Positions 9,001 through 16,968 of a DNA stretch of 22,232 nt are shown here, piece after piece. The translations under genes were made by a program, and so were the position numbers. A model generated the notes under the pieces. That model worked only from the letters and a program-made list of their open reading frames with translations, searched no databases and had not been told where the DNA came from. Positions within the stretch are counted from its first letter, which is position 1. The number at the start of each line of letters is the position of its first letter. The stretch comes from Acholeplasmataceae bacterium (GTDB lineage Bacteria > Bacillota > Negativicutes > Acidaminococcales > Acidaminococcaceae), in assembly GCA_012719555.1 (NCBI GenBank), contig JAAYAE010000397.1, forward strand, positions 1-22,232. The letters are read 5' to 3'.

Positions 9001-9513
9001 ATCCTTGAGTAAAATACTAAGCATGACAGCACCGGTGCGTAATTCTCTTTCCTTAAAACCAACAATCGTACCTTCAATAACTACATTATTTTCTTCATCG
9101 GTTACATCACACATAAGTCTAGGTTTTTTAGTTATTTTATTTCCTAAAATTTTTCTATCGCCTGTAGCTGGTTCAGCCTCACCGTTTACAACCTTAAGTG
9201 CTTCTAAATATTCCTCACTATAATGAGTTGTTTTGCTTCTATTTTCATCAACCTCCGGGCATGGCAAAAAAGCAACACCCTGCAAAGAACAAGCAGCGGT
9301 CAGCTTGTCTGCCACCGCTGCCAATAGTTCAGTTCGAAGGTCCCGGTTTTTTTTCTGATAATTTATAGTCCACGTGCCTTGGTCACTATCTACATCCACA
9401 TCAACCAGCACTATATTTTGTACTGCGGCCAGTTCCCCGGGTGATGCATTTAGTGTCTCTAAAAATGACGTAAACTCACTTTTATTTGGTATGATTTTGT
9501 ACTTTTCTGACAT
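6028..9513 (-). CDS. polC: DNA polymerase III PolC-type alpha subunit lacking the exonuclease domain
   Basis: PolC is the replicative DNA polymerase of low-GC Gram-positive bacteria. In order there is an N-terminal domain, an OB domain (about 140-240), a PHP domain (from VELHCHTKMSKLD at about 251, with LTDHG), the polymerase core with GYMVGSRGSVGSS (about 605) and Zn-ligand pairs CPKC and CPECG. KVPDIDLNFSGEY (about 684) carries catalytic aspartates, VKRTTGQHPGGI follows, and the C-terminal end is DQIELF, a beta-clamp-binding style motif. At 1161 residues it is well below the roughly 1430-1440 of Bacillus-type PolC. The PHP domain runs straight from IFGVEGYLWPD to TYHIIILAKT (about 310-330), exactly where the DEDD exonuclease is normally inserted, and no such domain is present. 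The start ATG at 9513 has GGGAG twelve bases upstream. Confidence 0.95.
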   Translation of the reverse strand: MSEKYKIIPNKSEFTSFLETLNASPGELAAVQNIVLVDVDVDSDQGTWTINYQKKNRDLRTELLAAVADKLTAACSLQGVAFLPCPEVDENRSKTTHYSEEYLEALKVVNGEAEPATGDRKILGNKITKKPRLMCDVTDEENNVVIEGTIVGFKERELRTGAVMLSILLKDKTDGLVAKKRFGEGKNKDELSKNLAECKAFMAKMPEGSNVCFMGNVRIDKFENDEAVMTDIRSITLMQKEERMDNSAVKRVELHCHTKMSKLDAVTPIKELVKTAMRWGHKALALTDHGVVQAFPFAYDEVAGKDFKLIFGVEGYLWPDENVKKTYHIIILAKTAEGLRNLYRLISMSHLQFFGGKPARPRMTRALIEQYREGLIIGSACAAGELFQAIINGASHDELLEIAKFYDYLEIQPTGNNQYLIREEKYPNITTKEDLENINKCIYDISKELGKLTVATCDVHFLNPEDADIRKILQAGQGYSDAEDQPPLFLRTTEEMLAEFNYLGQEKAYETVVTNPNLINEKIDSFKPVPDRDQLYSPIIPGAEKKIKDMTYDKAHELYGPELPTIVEERLKLELNSIIGNGFAVLYYIAHLLVKKSNDDGYMVGSRGSVGSSLVATMLNITEVNPLKPHYCCPKCYHSEFFEDGSVSSGFDLPVKMCPECGSEMVRDGHDIPFAVFMGFHGEKVPDIDLNFSGEYQPQAHKYTEELFGRDNVFRAGTLGTIAAKTAYGYVKKYFDGKGRHVRNAFVEGMIPGLVDVKRTTGQHPGGIMVLPRNLDIHYITPVQYPADDASSGIITTHFDYHSINDRLVKLDILGHDDPTVIKMLETMLNIDIKTIPIGDPETMSLFQNTKALGVTPEEIGSEVGTFGIPECGTQFVRQMIYDVQPKNFSDLLRISGYSHGTDVWLNNAQELIKEGKPTEDTISTRDDIMTSLINKGVEPSIAFSIMETCRKGKAHKNGLSDEQMAALEKAHVPDWYIKSCKTVQYLFPKAHAVAYVISAYRIAYCKVHHPKEFYAAYFSIRAPKFDYALVHKGKDFMKRYIKDVYAQNKKAKVNEKDTATYMELVIEMLARGYEFENIDLYRSDAHRFIVTDKGLLPPLGALAGIGDVAADGIAKARENGPFISREDLRTRAKIGNAVVEALAELGILDELPATDQIELF

Positions 9514-9539
9514 GTTGCATTTCTACTCCCAATCTGTAA

Positions 9540-10214
9540 TCAAACTACATTTTCCAAAGAAATTACATCATCCAGCGTATTAATTCCCGCAATAATTTCG
9601 TTAATATTAAAATCTTTACTAATTTTCAAATACAGCTCAATAATGATAGTACCTTGAATACTATTATTCTTTACATTAAGCGTACGTACCTTAACATTAT
9701 GCTCGCCCAAATAACCTAAAATAGTCATCATGGTATCTTGATTATTTTTTGCTATTATACGTATATATCTACGCTCATTGTGGGTAGCTCCGGGCATACG
9801 TTTTTCCCACCCATGAAAAGTAACCAAGGTAATAAGCATAATGCCTGTTGATATAATACCAATCATAATCATCCCACTACCAATGGCAAGACCAATAGCA
9901 GCAACCATCCACAAACTAGCTGCCGTAGTTAAGCCACGAACAGTAAGCCCTTCGTGTAAAATTGTACCGGCGCCTAAAAAACCAATGCCACTAACAACCT
10001 GTGCAGCAATACGTCCGGGATCTCTTGTATACGTCTGCGGGTCAAAAGCATAAATGGAAACCAACATGATTAAAGCCGATCCTGTACACACAAGTACATG
10101 AGTTCTAAGGCCAGCCGGTCGGTCGCCACTACCACGCTCCATCCCGACAATACCGCCCAAAAGCGCCGCCAAAAAAAGGCGCATAATCATTTGCCAATCC
10201 ATGGCATCTAACAT
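9540..10214 (-). CDS. MgtC/SapB-family membrane protein
   Basis: This 224-residue protein has four to five membrane segments in its first 135 residues. Family motifs are MRLFLAALLGGIVGMERG, DRPAGLRTHVLV, RIAAQVVSGIGFLGAG and LTTAASLWMVAAIGLAIG. The soluble C-terminal part (about 145-224, RRYIRIIAKNNQDTMMTI onward) looks like the ACT-like domain of longer MgtC relatives. MgtC proteins are inner-membrane proteins tied to magnesium limitation and, in pathogens, to intramacrophage survival and ATP-synthase control; many homologues have unknown roles. The ATG at 10214 has AAGGA upstream. It lies between proS and polC with 23- and 26-base gaps, so it is probably co-transcribed with them. The position among housekeeping genes says little about its function. 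Confidence 0.9.
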   Translation of the reverse strand: MLDAMDWQMIMRLFLAALLGGIVGMERGSGDRPAGLRTHVLVCTGSALIMLVSIYAFDPQTYTRDPGRIAAQVVSGIGFLGAGTILHEGLTVRGLTTAASLWMVAAIGLAIGSGMIMIGIISTGIMLITLVTFHGWEKRMPGATHNERRYIRIIAKNNQDTMMTILGYLGEHNVKVRTLNVKNNSIQGTIIIELYLKISKDFNINEIIAGINTLDDVISLENVV

Positions 10215-10237
10215 AGCTTCACTTCCTTTTCCGGGAA

Positions 10238-11956
10238 TTACTCTCTGTTATACAGTGCCAACATTGCCTGTATTTCGCTAACATAATCGGCAGCTAAATC
10301 CAGCATTTTAACTTCACCTGTACGCCTATTTTTTACTTCAATTTCTCCATTTGCCAAAGTCTTAGGTCCAACAACTACACGCAATGGATAACCAATCAAA
10401 TCAGCATCTTTAAACTTAACTCCGGCTCTTTCATTTCTATCATCGATGATAACTTCTATACCGGCTTCACCTAAAGAATTGTAAATTTCTTCGGCTTTAG
10501 CCGTACTAGCTTCATCTTTAGTATTAACAGGTACAACCAATACTTCGTAGGGAGCGATTGCTGCCGGCCAAATAATACCATTACTATCATTATACTGTTC
10601 AATAGCCGCAGCCATAGTTCTGCTGACGCCTATGCCATAGCAACCCATAACCATAGGTTGTTCTCTGCCATTTTCGTCTAAAAAATTAGTCTTTAAAGCC
10701 TTACTATATTTTGTAAACAATTTAAATACCTGGCCAACCTCAATACCTCTAGCCTTTTTTAATTTTCCACCGCAATGAGGACATGGATCTCCTTCTTGTA
10801 CTAAACGAATATCGGTAATAATCGTAGGAGCAAAATCTCTTTGAGGATTAACGTTTATAAAATGTACATCTTTTTTATTCGCACCACAACAGAAATTATG
10901 CATATTCATAACACTGTTATCCATAATAATGATAACTTTTTGTGGATCTATACCTACCGGTCCCATAAAACCACCCACAGTACCACTTGCTATAAGCATT
11001 TCTTCAGGCGCCATATCGATTTCGCTAACACCACAGGCATTCATAACTTTAATTTCATTAACATCATGATCTCCACGAACAAAACAAAGTATTAAACCTT
11101 TACTGGAAGTATAGGCTACTGCCTTAACACTTTTTTCAATTGGTATTTGCAAAAATTCACATACCGCTGCAATAGTTTTGCATTCAGGAGTTACAACTTC
11201 TTGTCGCGGTAACATTTCTTCAGACGAAACCTCAATTGGGAACAATTCTGTCTTCTCTACATTAGCAGCATATGCACATTCAGGACAAAAAACTATTTCA
11301 GCTTCACCGCTATCAGCAATAGCCATAAATTCATGTGACCCACTGCCGCCAATAGCACCTGAATCAGCTTCCACAGGTCTAAAGCTTAATCCACAACGTG
11401 TAAAAATATTGGTATATGCATCATACATGCTCTTGTATGATGCGTCCAGACCAGCTTCATCACGGTCAAAAGAATAAGCGTCTTTCATAATAAATTCACG
11501 ACCACGCATTAAACCAAAACGTGGGCGTCTTTCATCTCTAAATTTATTTTGTATTTGGTAAACATTTAAAGGCAATTGACGATAAGAACGTACATCCGCA
11601 CGTACCAAGGTAGTTACAAGTTCCTCATGAGTAGGCCCTAGGCAGAACTCTCTGCTGTGACGGTCTCTAATGCGAAACATTTCGTCTCCGTATACAGACC
11701 AACGACCACTCTCCTGCCATATTTCTGCAGGTTGCAAAATAGGCATCAAAAGCTCTTGAGCACCTGCCTCATCCATTTCTTCACGGATAATAACCTCAAT
11801 TTTTTTCAAAACACGTAAAGCTAAAGGTAAATAAGTATACATACCTCCGGCAGATTTTCTGATAAACCCTGCTCTCAACATTAATTGATGACTTACTACT
11901 TCTGCCTCTGCAGGCACCTCACGCAAAGTCGGTGCATATATCTTTGAAACACGCAT
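10238..11956 (-). CDS. proS: Prolyl-tRNA synthetase (bacterial type with editing domain)
   Basis: This class II aminoacyl-tRNA synthetase charges tRNA-Pro. The 572-residue length fits the bacterial ProS type. Motif 1 lies in LALRVLKKIEVIIREEM, motif 2 is FRDERRPRFGLMRGREFIMK, and motif 3 is GCYGIGVSRTMAAAIEQ. Between motifs 2 and 3 lies the YbaK-like INS domain that hydrolyses Ala-tRNA-Pro (KSVKAVAYTSSKGLILCFV, then GTVGGFMGP). Two CxxC pairs (CPEC, CPHC) flank it. The C-terminal anticodon-binding domain contains VIIDDRNERAGVKFKDADLIG. The ATG at 11956 overlaps the last base of the ispG stop (TGATG). An in-frame TTG one codon earlier is less likely. Confidence 0.96.
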   Translation of the reverse strand: MRVSKIYAPTLREVPAEAEVVSHQLMLRAGFIRKSAGGMYTYLPLALRVLKKIEVIIREEMDEAGAQELLMPILQPAEIWQESGRWSVYGDEMFRIRDRHSREFCLGPTHEELVTTLVRADVRSYRQLPLNVYQIQNKFRDERRPRFGLMRGREFIMKDAYSFDRDEAGLDASYKSMYDAYTNIFTRCGLSFRPVEADSGAIGGSGSHEFMAIADSGEAEIVFCPECAYAANVEKTELFPIEVSSEEMLPRQEVVTPECKTIAAVCEFLQIPIEKSVKAVAYTSSKGLILCFVRGDHDVNEIKVMNACGVSEIDMAPEEMLIASGTVGGFMGPVGIDPQKVIIIMDNSVMNMHNFCCGANKKDVHFINVNPQRDFAPTIITDIRLVQEGDPCPHCGGKLKKARGIEVGQVFKLFTKYSKALKTNFLDENGREQPMVMGCYGIGVSRTMAAAIEQYNDSNGIIWPAAIAPYEVLVVPVNTKDEASTAKAEEIYNSLGEAGIEVIIDDRNERAGVKFKDADLIGYPLRVVVGPKTLANGEIEVKNRRTGEVKMLDLAADYVSEIQAMLALYNRE

Positions 11957-13026
11957 CAATTCATCTTCCTCTCGGTTACAATTTTATCTATCTCTTTAAA
12001 TAATTCATCAAGGATTTCTCCCTCAGGAACTTTTTTAATAATTTCACCTTTTTTGAAAATCAGGCCTTCACCTTTGCCGCCTGCAATACCTATATCAGCT
12101 TCCCTCGCCTCACCAGGTCCGTTTACTACACATCCCATAACAGCTACGGTAATAGGCATTTGCACCGTCTCCAAGTATCGTTCTACTTCCAGTGCTAGTT
12201 TTTCCAGATCAATGGAAGTTCGGCCACAAGTCGGGCACGCTATTAACGTAGGTCCATATTCTCGCAGTCCCAAAGACTTCAAAATTTGATAAGCAACTCT
12301 GATTTCATTAGCAGGATCTCCCGTTAAAGAAACCCTAATAGTATCTCCTATTCCCTCAGCTAAAAGAGTACCAATACCTACTGCAGATTTAATAATACCG
12401 GAATTAACCGTCCCTGCTTCGGTAATGCCCACATGCAAAGGATAGTCACACTGAGCTGCCAAAAGTCTATATGCCGCTATAGTCATTGGAACATCATGAC
12501 ACTTTAAGGAAACTTTAATATTAGTATAATGCAAATCTTCTAAAATGTGGATATGACGCCAAGCAGCTTCAACCATAGCCTCAGCCGTTGGATGCGCATA
12601 CTTCGCTAATAAGTCTTTGGGCAAGGAACCCGCATTAACTCCAATTCTAATTGGCAAGTTTCGCTCTTCTGCAGCTTTCACCACTTCTACAACTTTTTCC
12701 CGCCCAACAATATTACCCTGGTTCAAACGTAACCCGTCTACACCGGCCGCAATAGCTGCCAGCGCTAACTTGTGGTCAAAATGGATATCAGCTATTATGG
12801 GAATTTCTATTGCTTTTTTTATCGGTATAAGAGCCTTGGCTGCTTCCATAGTTGGCACTGTACAGCGAATAAGCTCACAGCCCAAACTCTCTAAATTCTT
12901 GATTTGCGCAATAGTCGCAGCTGCATCTTCTGTTTTTGTATTTGTCATAGATTGTACTGCAATAGGATTATTACCACCAATAGCAACTTTTCCTATATTC
13001 AGCACTCTTGTTTGTCTGCGTTTCAT
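11956..13026 (-). CDS. ispG: 4-hydroxy-3-methylbut-2-enyl diphosphate synthase (IspG)
   Basis: IspG is the penultimate enzyme of the MEP isoprenoid pathway. It converts ME-cPP to HMBPP with a [4Fe-4S] cluster and needs a low-potential electron donor (ferredoxin or flavodoxin). The 356-residue protein has the short bacterial form: a TIM-barrel with PIAVQSMTNTKTEDAAATI, IADIHFDHKLALAA, RIGVNAGSLPKDLL and VSLKCHDVP. The C-terminal Fe-S domain contains the ligand motifs ACPTCGRTSID and MGCVVNGPGEA, giving three Cys and one Glu ligand. The start ATG at 13026 is preceded by AAGGG. It lies directly after rseP and dxr, so two MEP enzymes are in one transcript, and a ferredoxin gene lies upstream near 17000. 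Confidence 0.96.
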   Translation of the reverse strand: MKRRQTRVLNIGKVAIGGNNPIAVQSMTNTKTEDAAATIAQIKNLESLGCELIRCTVPTMEAAKALIPIKKAIEIPIIADIHFDHKLALAAIAAGVDGLRLNQGNIVGREKVVEVVKAAEERNLPIRIGVNAGSLPKDLLAKYAHPTAEAMVEAAWRHIHILEDLHYTNIKVSLKCHDVPMTIAAYRLLAAQCDYPLHVGITEAGTVNSGIIKSAVGIGTLLAEGIGDTIRVSLTGDPANEIRVAYQILKSLGLREYGPTLIACPTCGRTSIDLEKLALEVERYLETVQMPITVAVMGCVVNGPGEAREADIGIAGGKGEGLIFKKGEIIKKVPEGEILDELFKEIDKIVTERKMN

Positions 13027-13045
13027 TTTAGGATTTCCCTTCTAC

Positions 13046-14062
13046 TTAACGTGTTATGTCCTTAACAGTAGAAAATATTGTAAGAGCTAAAATAATTGCT
13101 ATACCTACCATTTGGATGGCTTCCATATAACGAGGGGCTAGAGGTTTGCCGCGCACTGCCTCTACTAATAATACTACAAAATGTCCACCATCTAAAGCCG
13201 GTATGGGCAATAAATTAATAATAGCTAAATTTAGACTTAAAAACGCAATGAAACTTAACAGGGCTAGCAGTCCTTGTGAAGCCATATCTCCAGCCATTTG
13301 TGCCACACCAATTGGACCGGCAACCTCTGCCGGAGCCTTTCCTGTAATAATCTTTTGTAAACCATTTACCATTGAAATAATAATACGATCAGTATAATTA
13401 ACAGACATTTTTCCGGCTTCTAAAAAGCCAACTCTTTGTTTCATGAATTTAGGAGAAACCCCAATAAGAGGCCTCTGTACTTCTTCATTGTAAACAGCTT
13501 TCATTTTATAATCACGCAAAGACCCTGCTCTATCTACATGCAAAGTAACTTCATTAGTTCCCGCAGCCTTTAGCTTAACAACTAAATCATTCCAATCGCT
13601 AACTTGCTGGCCGTTAACTGCTAATATTTTATCATCCGGCATAAGACCGGCATCAGAAGCTGCCTGTTTGGGCACCACAGTTCCCAAAACAGGTTCATTA
13701 ACCGGTACGTCTATACCGGAAATAGCAAAAATACCGAAAAATAAAACTATTGGTAAAAGAAAATTCATAAGAGACCCTGCTAATATAACCAACATTCTAG
13801 CAGGAATTGATTTAGTCGAAAACCCATTTACAACTGCTTCAGCCCCAGGTTCCATACCTGCTATTTTATTATAACCGCCTAATGGAATTAGCCGCAAAGA
13901 ATATGTAGTCTCCGCTGATTTCGTTTGGTATAGTAAAGGTCCAAAACCAATGGCAAATTCATCTACGCGCATACCTGTAGCCTTTGCAGTTATGAAATGA
14001 CCTAGTTCATGTACAGTAATTAAAACACCAAAAACCAATATTGCTGCTAATATAGTTATCAA
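13046..14062 (-). CDS. rseP: RseP-type site-2 intramembrane metalloprotease
   Basis: RseP/RasP is a zinc protease that cleaves transmembrane helices of anti-sigma factors and leftover signal peptides. The 338-residue protein has the HELGH zinc motif in the first membrane segment (VLITVHELGHFITAK) and a second ligand in the last core segment (NLLPIPALDGGHFVVLL). A single PDZ domain lies between them (about 125-190, AASDAGLMPDDKILAVNGQQ). One PDZ domain is the short Gram-positive/cyanobacterial arrangement rather than the two-PDZ Escherichia form. The start is a TTG at 14062 with GGAGG six bases upstream, which fits better than any later start since HELGH lies only about 18 residues in. It is in the usual dxr-rseP-ispG order. 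Its anti-sigma substrate is not visible here. Confidence 0.95.
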   Translation of the reverse strand: MITILAAILVFGVLITVHELGHFITAKATGMRVDEFAIGFGPLLYQTKSAETTYSLRLIPLGGYNKIAGMEPGAEAVVNGFSTKSIPARMLVILAGSLMNFLLPIVLFFGIFAISGIDVPVNEPVLGTVVPKQAASDAGLMPDDKILAVNGQQVSDWNDLVVKLKAAGTNEVTLHVDRAGSLRDYKMKAVYNEEVQRPLIGVSPKFMKQRVGFLEAGKMSVNYTDRIIISMVNGLQKIITGKAPAEVAGPIGVAQMAGDMASQGLLALLSFIAFLSLNLAIINLLPIPALDGGHFVVLLVEAVRGKPLAPRYMEAIQMVGIAIILALTIFSTVKDITR

Positions 14063-14075
14063 ATTCTACCTCCAT

Positions 14076-15230
14076 TTAATATAATTCTGCTAAAATTACT
14101 TTTGCCTTTTCACGAGTTTCTCTATCGGTGTTCTCTATCTCTTCTAAAGACGGTGTCGTAATATTTGTAAATTTTTCCAAAGTTGCGGCAATAAGGTTTT
14201 TAATATCCAAAAACCTTATGCGGCCCGCCAAAAAAGCATAAACTGCTACTTCATTAGCCGCATTAAATACACAGGGCATAATACCTCCTGTGCGGCCACA
14301 TTCTACAGCCAGTTTAAACGCCCCAAAAACATTAGTATCTATACTTTCAAAAGTAAGTGTCCCTGCTTTTACCAAGTCCAGTTGCCCAAAAGCATTATCC
14401 CAACGATCAGGATAACTCAAAGCATATTGAATAGGTAAGCGCATGTCAGCTAATCCCAATTGTGCCATAACAGAACCATCCACATATTCTACTAAAGAAT
14501 GAACTATACTTTGTGGATGCACCACTGCCTCTATTTTACCGTAATCCATGTCAAAAAGCCAATGTGCTTCCATAATTTCCAGGCCCTTATTGGCCAAAGT
14601 AGCCGAATCCACAGTAACCTTCTGCCCCATTGACCAATTAGGATGGCACAAACATTGTTCCAATGTAACATTTGCTAAATCTTCCACTGTTCTGCCCCTA
14701 AAGGGACCACCGGAAGCCGTAATCAGCAGTCTTTTTACTTCTCGATGCTTATTTCCCTGCAAAGCTTGAAATATGGCACTGTGCTCGCTATCTACAGGAG
14801 TTATTGCTACACCATGCTGCTTAACAGCTGCCATAACAATACTACCGGCTGCAACCATAGTTTCCTTATTTGCTAAAGCTATATTTTTACCACTTTTAAT
14901 GGCCGCTAACGTAGGCCGTAACCCTGCATAACCCACCATAGCAGCCAATACAGTATCAGCTTCTTCATGGGTAGCTATAGCCTGCAACCCCTCAGGGCCT
15001 GACAATATTTTAGTCTTCCCCCGATACCGGGAACGCAATCTCTGTGCTGCTTTTTCGTCACTAAGGGCCGCAACTAAGGGATTAAAGGCCTCTATTTGTG
15101 CCTCCATAAGCCTATCATTGCTATTTGCAGCCAAAGCAACTATTTTTAATTTATTTGGATTCGCAGCGACAACATCCAGCGTTTGTGTACCAATAGAGCC
15201 TGTTGAACCCAAAATAGAAATATTTTTCAT
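14076..15230 (-). CDS. dxr: 1-deoxy-D-xylulose 5-phosphate reductoisomerase
   Basis: Dxr converts DXP to MEP with NADPH, the first committed step of the MEP pathway. The Rossmann motif ILGSTGSIGTQTLDVV is at the N terminus. IALANKETMVAAG, the active-site block PVDSEHSAIFQAL, ASGGPFRGR and HPNWSMGQKVTVDSATLANK follow in the standard order. The protein is 384 residues, normal for Dxr. The ATG at 15230 with GGGAG six bases upstream is preferred over an in-frame ATG at 15245, which lies before that site. It follows cdsA by 36 bases and precedes rseP by 13, so uppS-cdsA-dxr-rseP-ispG forms the common bacterial lipid-carrier/isoprenoid cluster. Confidence 0.96.
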   Translation of the reverse strand: MKNISILGSTGSIGTQTLDVVAANPNKLKIVALAANSNDRLMEAQIEAFNPLVAALSDEKAAQRLRSRYRGKTKILSGPEGLQAIATHEEADTVLAAMVGYAGLRPTLAAIKSGKNIALANKETMVAAGSIVMAAVKQHGVAITPVDSEHSAIFQALQGNKHREVKRLLITASGGPFRGRTVEDLANVTLEQCLCHPNWSMGQKVTVDSATLANKGLEIMEAHWLFDMDYGKIEAVVHPQSIVHSLVEYVDGSVMAQLGLADMRLPIQYALSYPDRWDNAFGQLDLVKAGTLTFESIDTNVFGAFKLAVECGRTGGIMPCVFNAANEVAVYAFLAGRIRFLDIKNLIAATLEKFTNITTPSLEEIENTDRETREKAKVILAELY

Positions 15231-15266
15231 ATTGCACTCCCTCATAATCGTTCACTACAAACAATA

Positions 15267-16094
15267 TCACAATAAGAAGTATTTTATATAATAATACGCT
15301 AATGGCACTACAAAAAGCAAACTGTCACAGCGATCCAATACTCCTCCATGTCCTGGAAAAAAGTTACCTGAATCCTTAACTGCAAAAGAACGTTTCATTA
15401 ACGATTCTACCAAATCCCCCAAAGGAGCAAATAGGGCAATAATTAGACCCAATGTAACAACTTTAATAGTAGGTATTCCCAGCCATAGGGTTCCTGCAAT
15501 TGTTACTACTACTACGCAGCCAATAGCGCCTGCCACTGCACCTTCTATACTTTTTTTAGGACTAACGGCAGGTAGCAAGGCGTGTTTACCAAAAGCACAA
15601 CCGAAAATATAGGCAAAAGTATCGCTTGCCCACGTACCAAATAGCACCGTCCAAAAAAATGCCTCCCCTAAATCCATCATGCCTAAAGAACCTGCACTAA
15701 CGCCCGGGCCTGTAATATTGCGTAAACGAATAAAATGAGAAAATAAAAGACCAATATAAAGCACTGCACACGAAGACAGTGCTACTTCAGGAGCCCAGTT
15801 GCCTCGCCTATGGTAGTACAAAGCCTCCAGCATAATACCCAAGATAGAAAAAGTCATAATAGGTATTTCTAAATTTTTGCTATCCAGCGCTGCCGCAATA
15901 ATAAGAGATAAAACCGCCAAACAACTAGTCAAATAATACACTTTATAACCTTTAGTCAGCATCATCTGGCGAAATTCATACCAGCCCACAAAAGCCAATA
16001 TTGCCACAGCTAAAGTAAAAAACAGGCCCCCTGCCCTTATTAAGAAAAATGCTATGGGTATTGCCACTATAGCCGTTAATGTTCTTTTAAACAT
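15267..16094 (-). CDS. cdsA: Phosphatidate cytidylyltransferase
   Basis: CdsA makes CDP-diacylglycerol from phosphatidic acid and CTP, the branch point to all phospholipids, in the cytoplasmic membrane. The 275-residue product has about eight hydrophobic segments. Its signature runs GDLVESLMKRSFAVKDSGN followed by FFPGHGGVLDRCDS, with the conserved acidic and Lys residues in place. An earlier conserved block is ASDTFAYIFGCAFGKH with SPKKSIEG. The start ATG at 16094 has AGGTG about eight bases upstream and follows uppS by 14 bases. The length and topology are normal. Confidence 0.96.
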   Translation of the reverse strand: MFKRTLTAIVAIPIAFFLIRAGGLFFTLAVAILAFVGWYEFRQMMLTKGYKVYYLTSCLAVLSLIIAAALDSKNLEIPIMTFSILGIMLEALYYHRRGNWAPEVALSSCAVLYIGLLFSHFIRLRNITGPGVSAGSLGMMDLGEAFFWTVLFGTWASDTFAYIFGCAFGKHALLPAVSPKKSIEGAVAGAIGCVVVVTIAGTLWLGIPTIKVVTLGLIIALFAPLGDLVESLMKRSFAVKDSGNFFPGHGGVLDRCDSLLFVVPLAYYYIKYFLL

Positions 16095-16108
16095 TATTAC
16101 ACACCTGC

Positions 16109-16891
16109 TTATTTATTATTTAACCCACCATATCGGCGGTCACGTTTTTGAAAATCTCGTATAGCTTCTAGCAGCATTTCTTGAGTGAAAGCAGGCCAAA
16201 AAACTTCCGTAGTCCAGATTTCAGCGTAAGCAATCTGCCAGAGCATAAAATTGCTAATACGAAAATCTCCACCCGGTCTAATTAATAAATCAGGGGGTGG
16301 TAGTTGGCGAGAATACAAATTATCCTCAAAAATTTTATTATCTATGGCATCGGGAGCTAGCTCGTTATTCTTTACCTGCTCGGCAATATTTTTTACTGCC
16401 TGCAAAATCTCAGCCTGTCCCCCGTAATTAATTGCTAAATTGAGAATAATACCGTGATTATCCTTAGTTGCCTCAATAGCATGGTCCATTTTTTGGTTAA
16501 CTATTGTTGGCAGACCAATGCGTGAGCCCATAAAGCGAACCTGTACATTGTTTTCATTAAATTCATCTATTTCATTAGTCAGATAACGACTAAGTAGTTC
16601 CATAATAAAGTTAACTTCTGTTATCGGTCTTTTCCAATTTTCCGTAGAAAAAACATATGCGCTTAAAACCTTAACGCCTAATTTATCAGCAAAACGCACA
16701 ATTGTCTTTAATGTTTGTGCTCCGGCATTATGCCCAAACGTCCTTGGCATACCTTGAGCTTTAGCCCACCTACCATTGCCATCCATAATAATAGCAATGT
16801 GCTGTGGAACTTTTTCCAAATTAATATCTTTTATTTCAGCGATAGGAATATTTTTTAGAGAAGTATTCTGGCTAAAGAGATTTTTAAACAT
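16109..16891 (-). CDS. uppS: Undecaprenyl diphosphate synthase (cis-prenyltransferase)
   Basis: UppS extends farnesyl diphosphate with isopentenyl units to the C55 carrier lipid for peptidoglycan and other envelope polymers. Motifs are IAIIMDGNGRWAKAQGMPR with the catalytic Asp, FGHNAGAQT, YVFSTENWKRP and LLIRPGGDFRISNFMLWQ with AEIWTTEVFWP. The start ATG at 16891 has AAGGA eight bases upstream and gives 260 residues. A longer in-frame reading from 16972 would cross a terminator hairpin and the end of the ferredoxin gene, so it is rejected. The U-tract of that terminator ends just upstream of the ribosome-binding site, so expression must come from read-through or from a promoter inside the ferredoxin gene. 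Confidence 0.96.
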   Translation of the reverse strand: MFKNLFSQNTSLKNIPIAEIKDINLEKVPQHIAIIMDGNGRWAKAQGMPRTFGHNAGAQTLKTIVRFADKLGVKVLSAYVFSTENWKRPITEVNFIMELLSRYLTNEIDEFNENNVQVRFMGSRIGLPTIVNQKMDHAIEATKDNHGIILNLAINYGGQAEILQAVKNIAEQVKNNELAPDAIDNKIFEDNLYSRQLPPPDLLIRPGGDFRISNFMLWQIAYAEIWTTEVFWPAFTQEMLLEAIRDFQKRDRRYGGLNNK

Positions 16892-16913
16892 GAGTTTTAT
16901 CCTTCCCCCTGCA

Positions 16914-16957
16914 TAAAAATGTGCGCAACCCCAAGAATGAATACGGGATTGCGCAAT
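16914..16957 (-). terminator. Rho-independent terminator after the ferredoxin gene
   Basis: On the minus strand TTGCGCA-type arms (16922-16928 and 16949-16955) pair perfectly for seven bases, then one mismatch and three G-C pairs close a 12-base loop. The sequence CATTTTTAT follows. It begins about a dozen bases after the ferredoxin stop and ends only about 20 bases before the uppS start. It is a good intrinsic terminator separating pyrH-frr-fdx from uppS-polC, perhaps partial. Confidence 0.75.
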
Positions 16958-16968
16958 CTTTTCACTCA

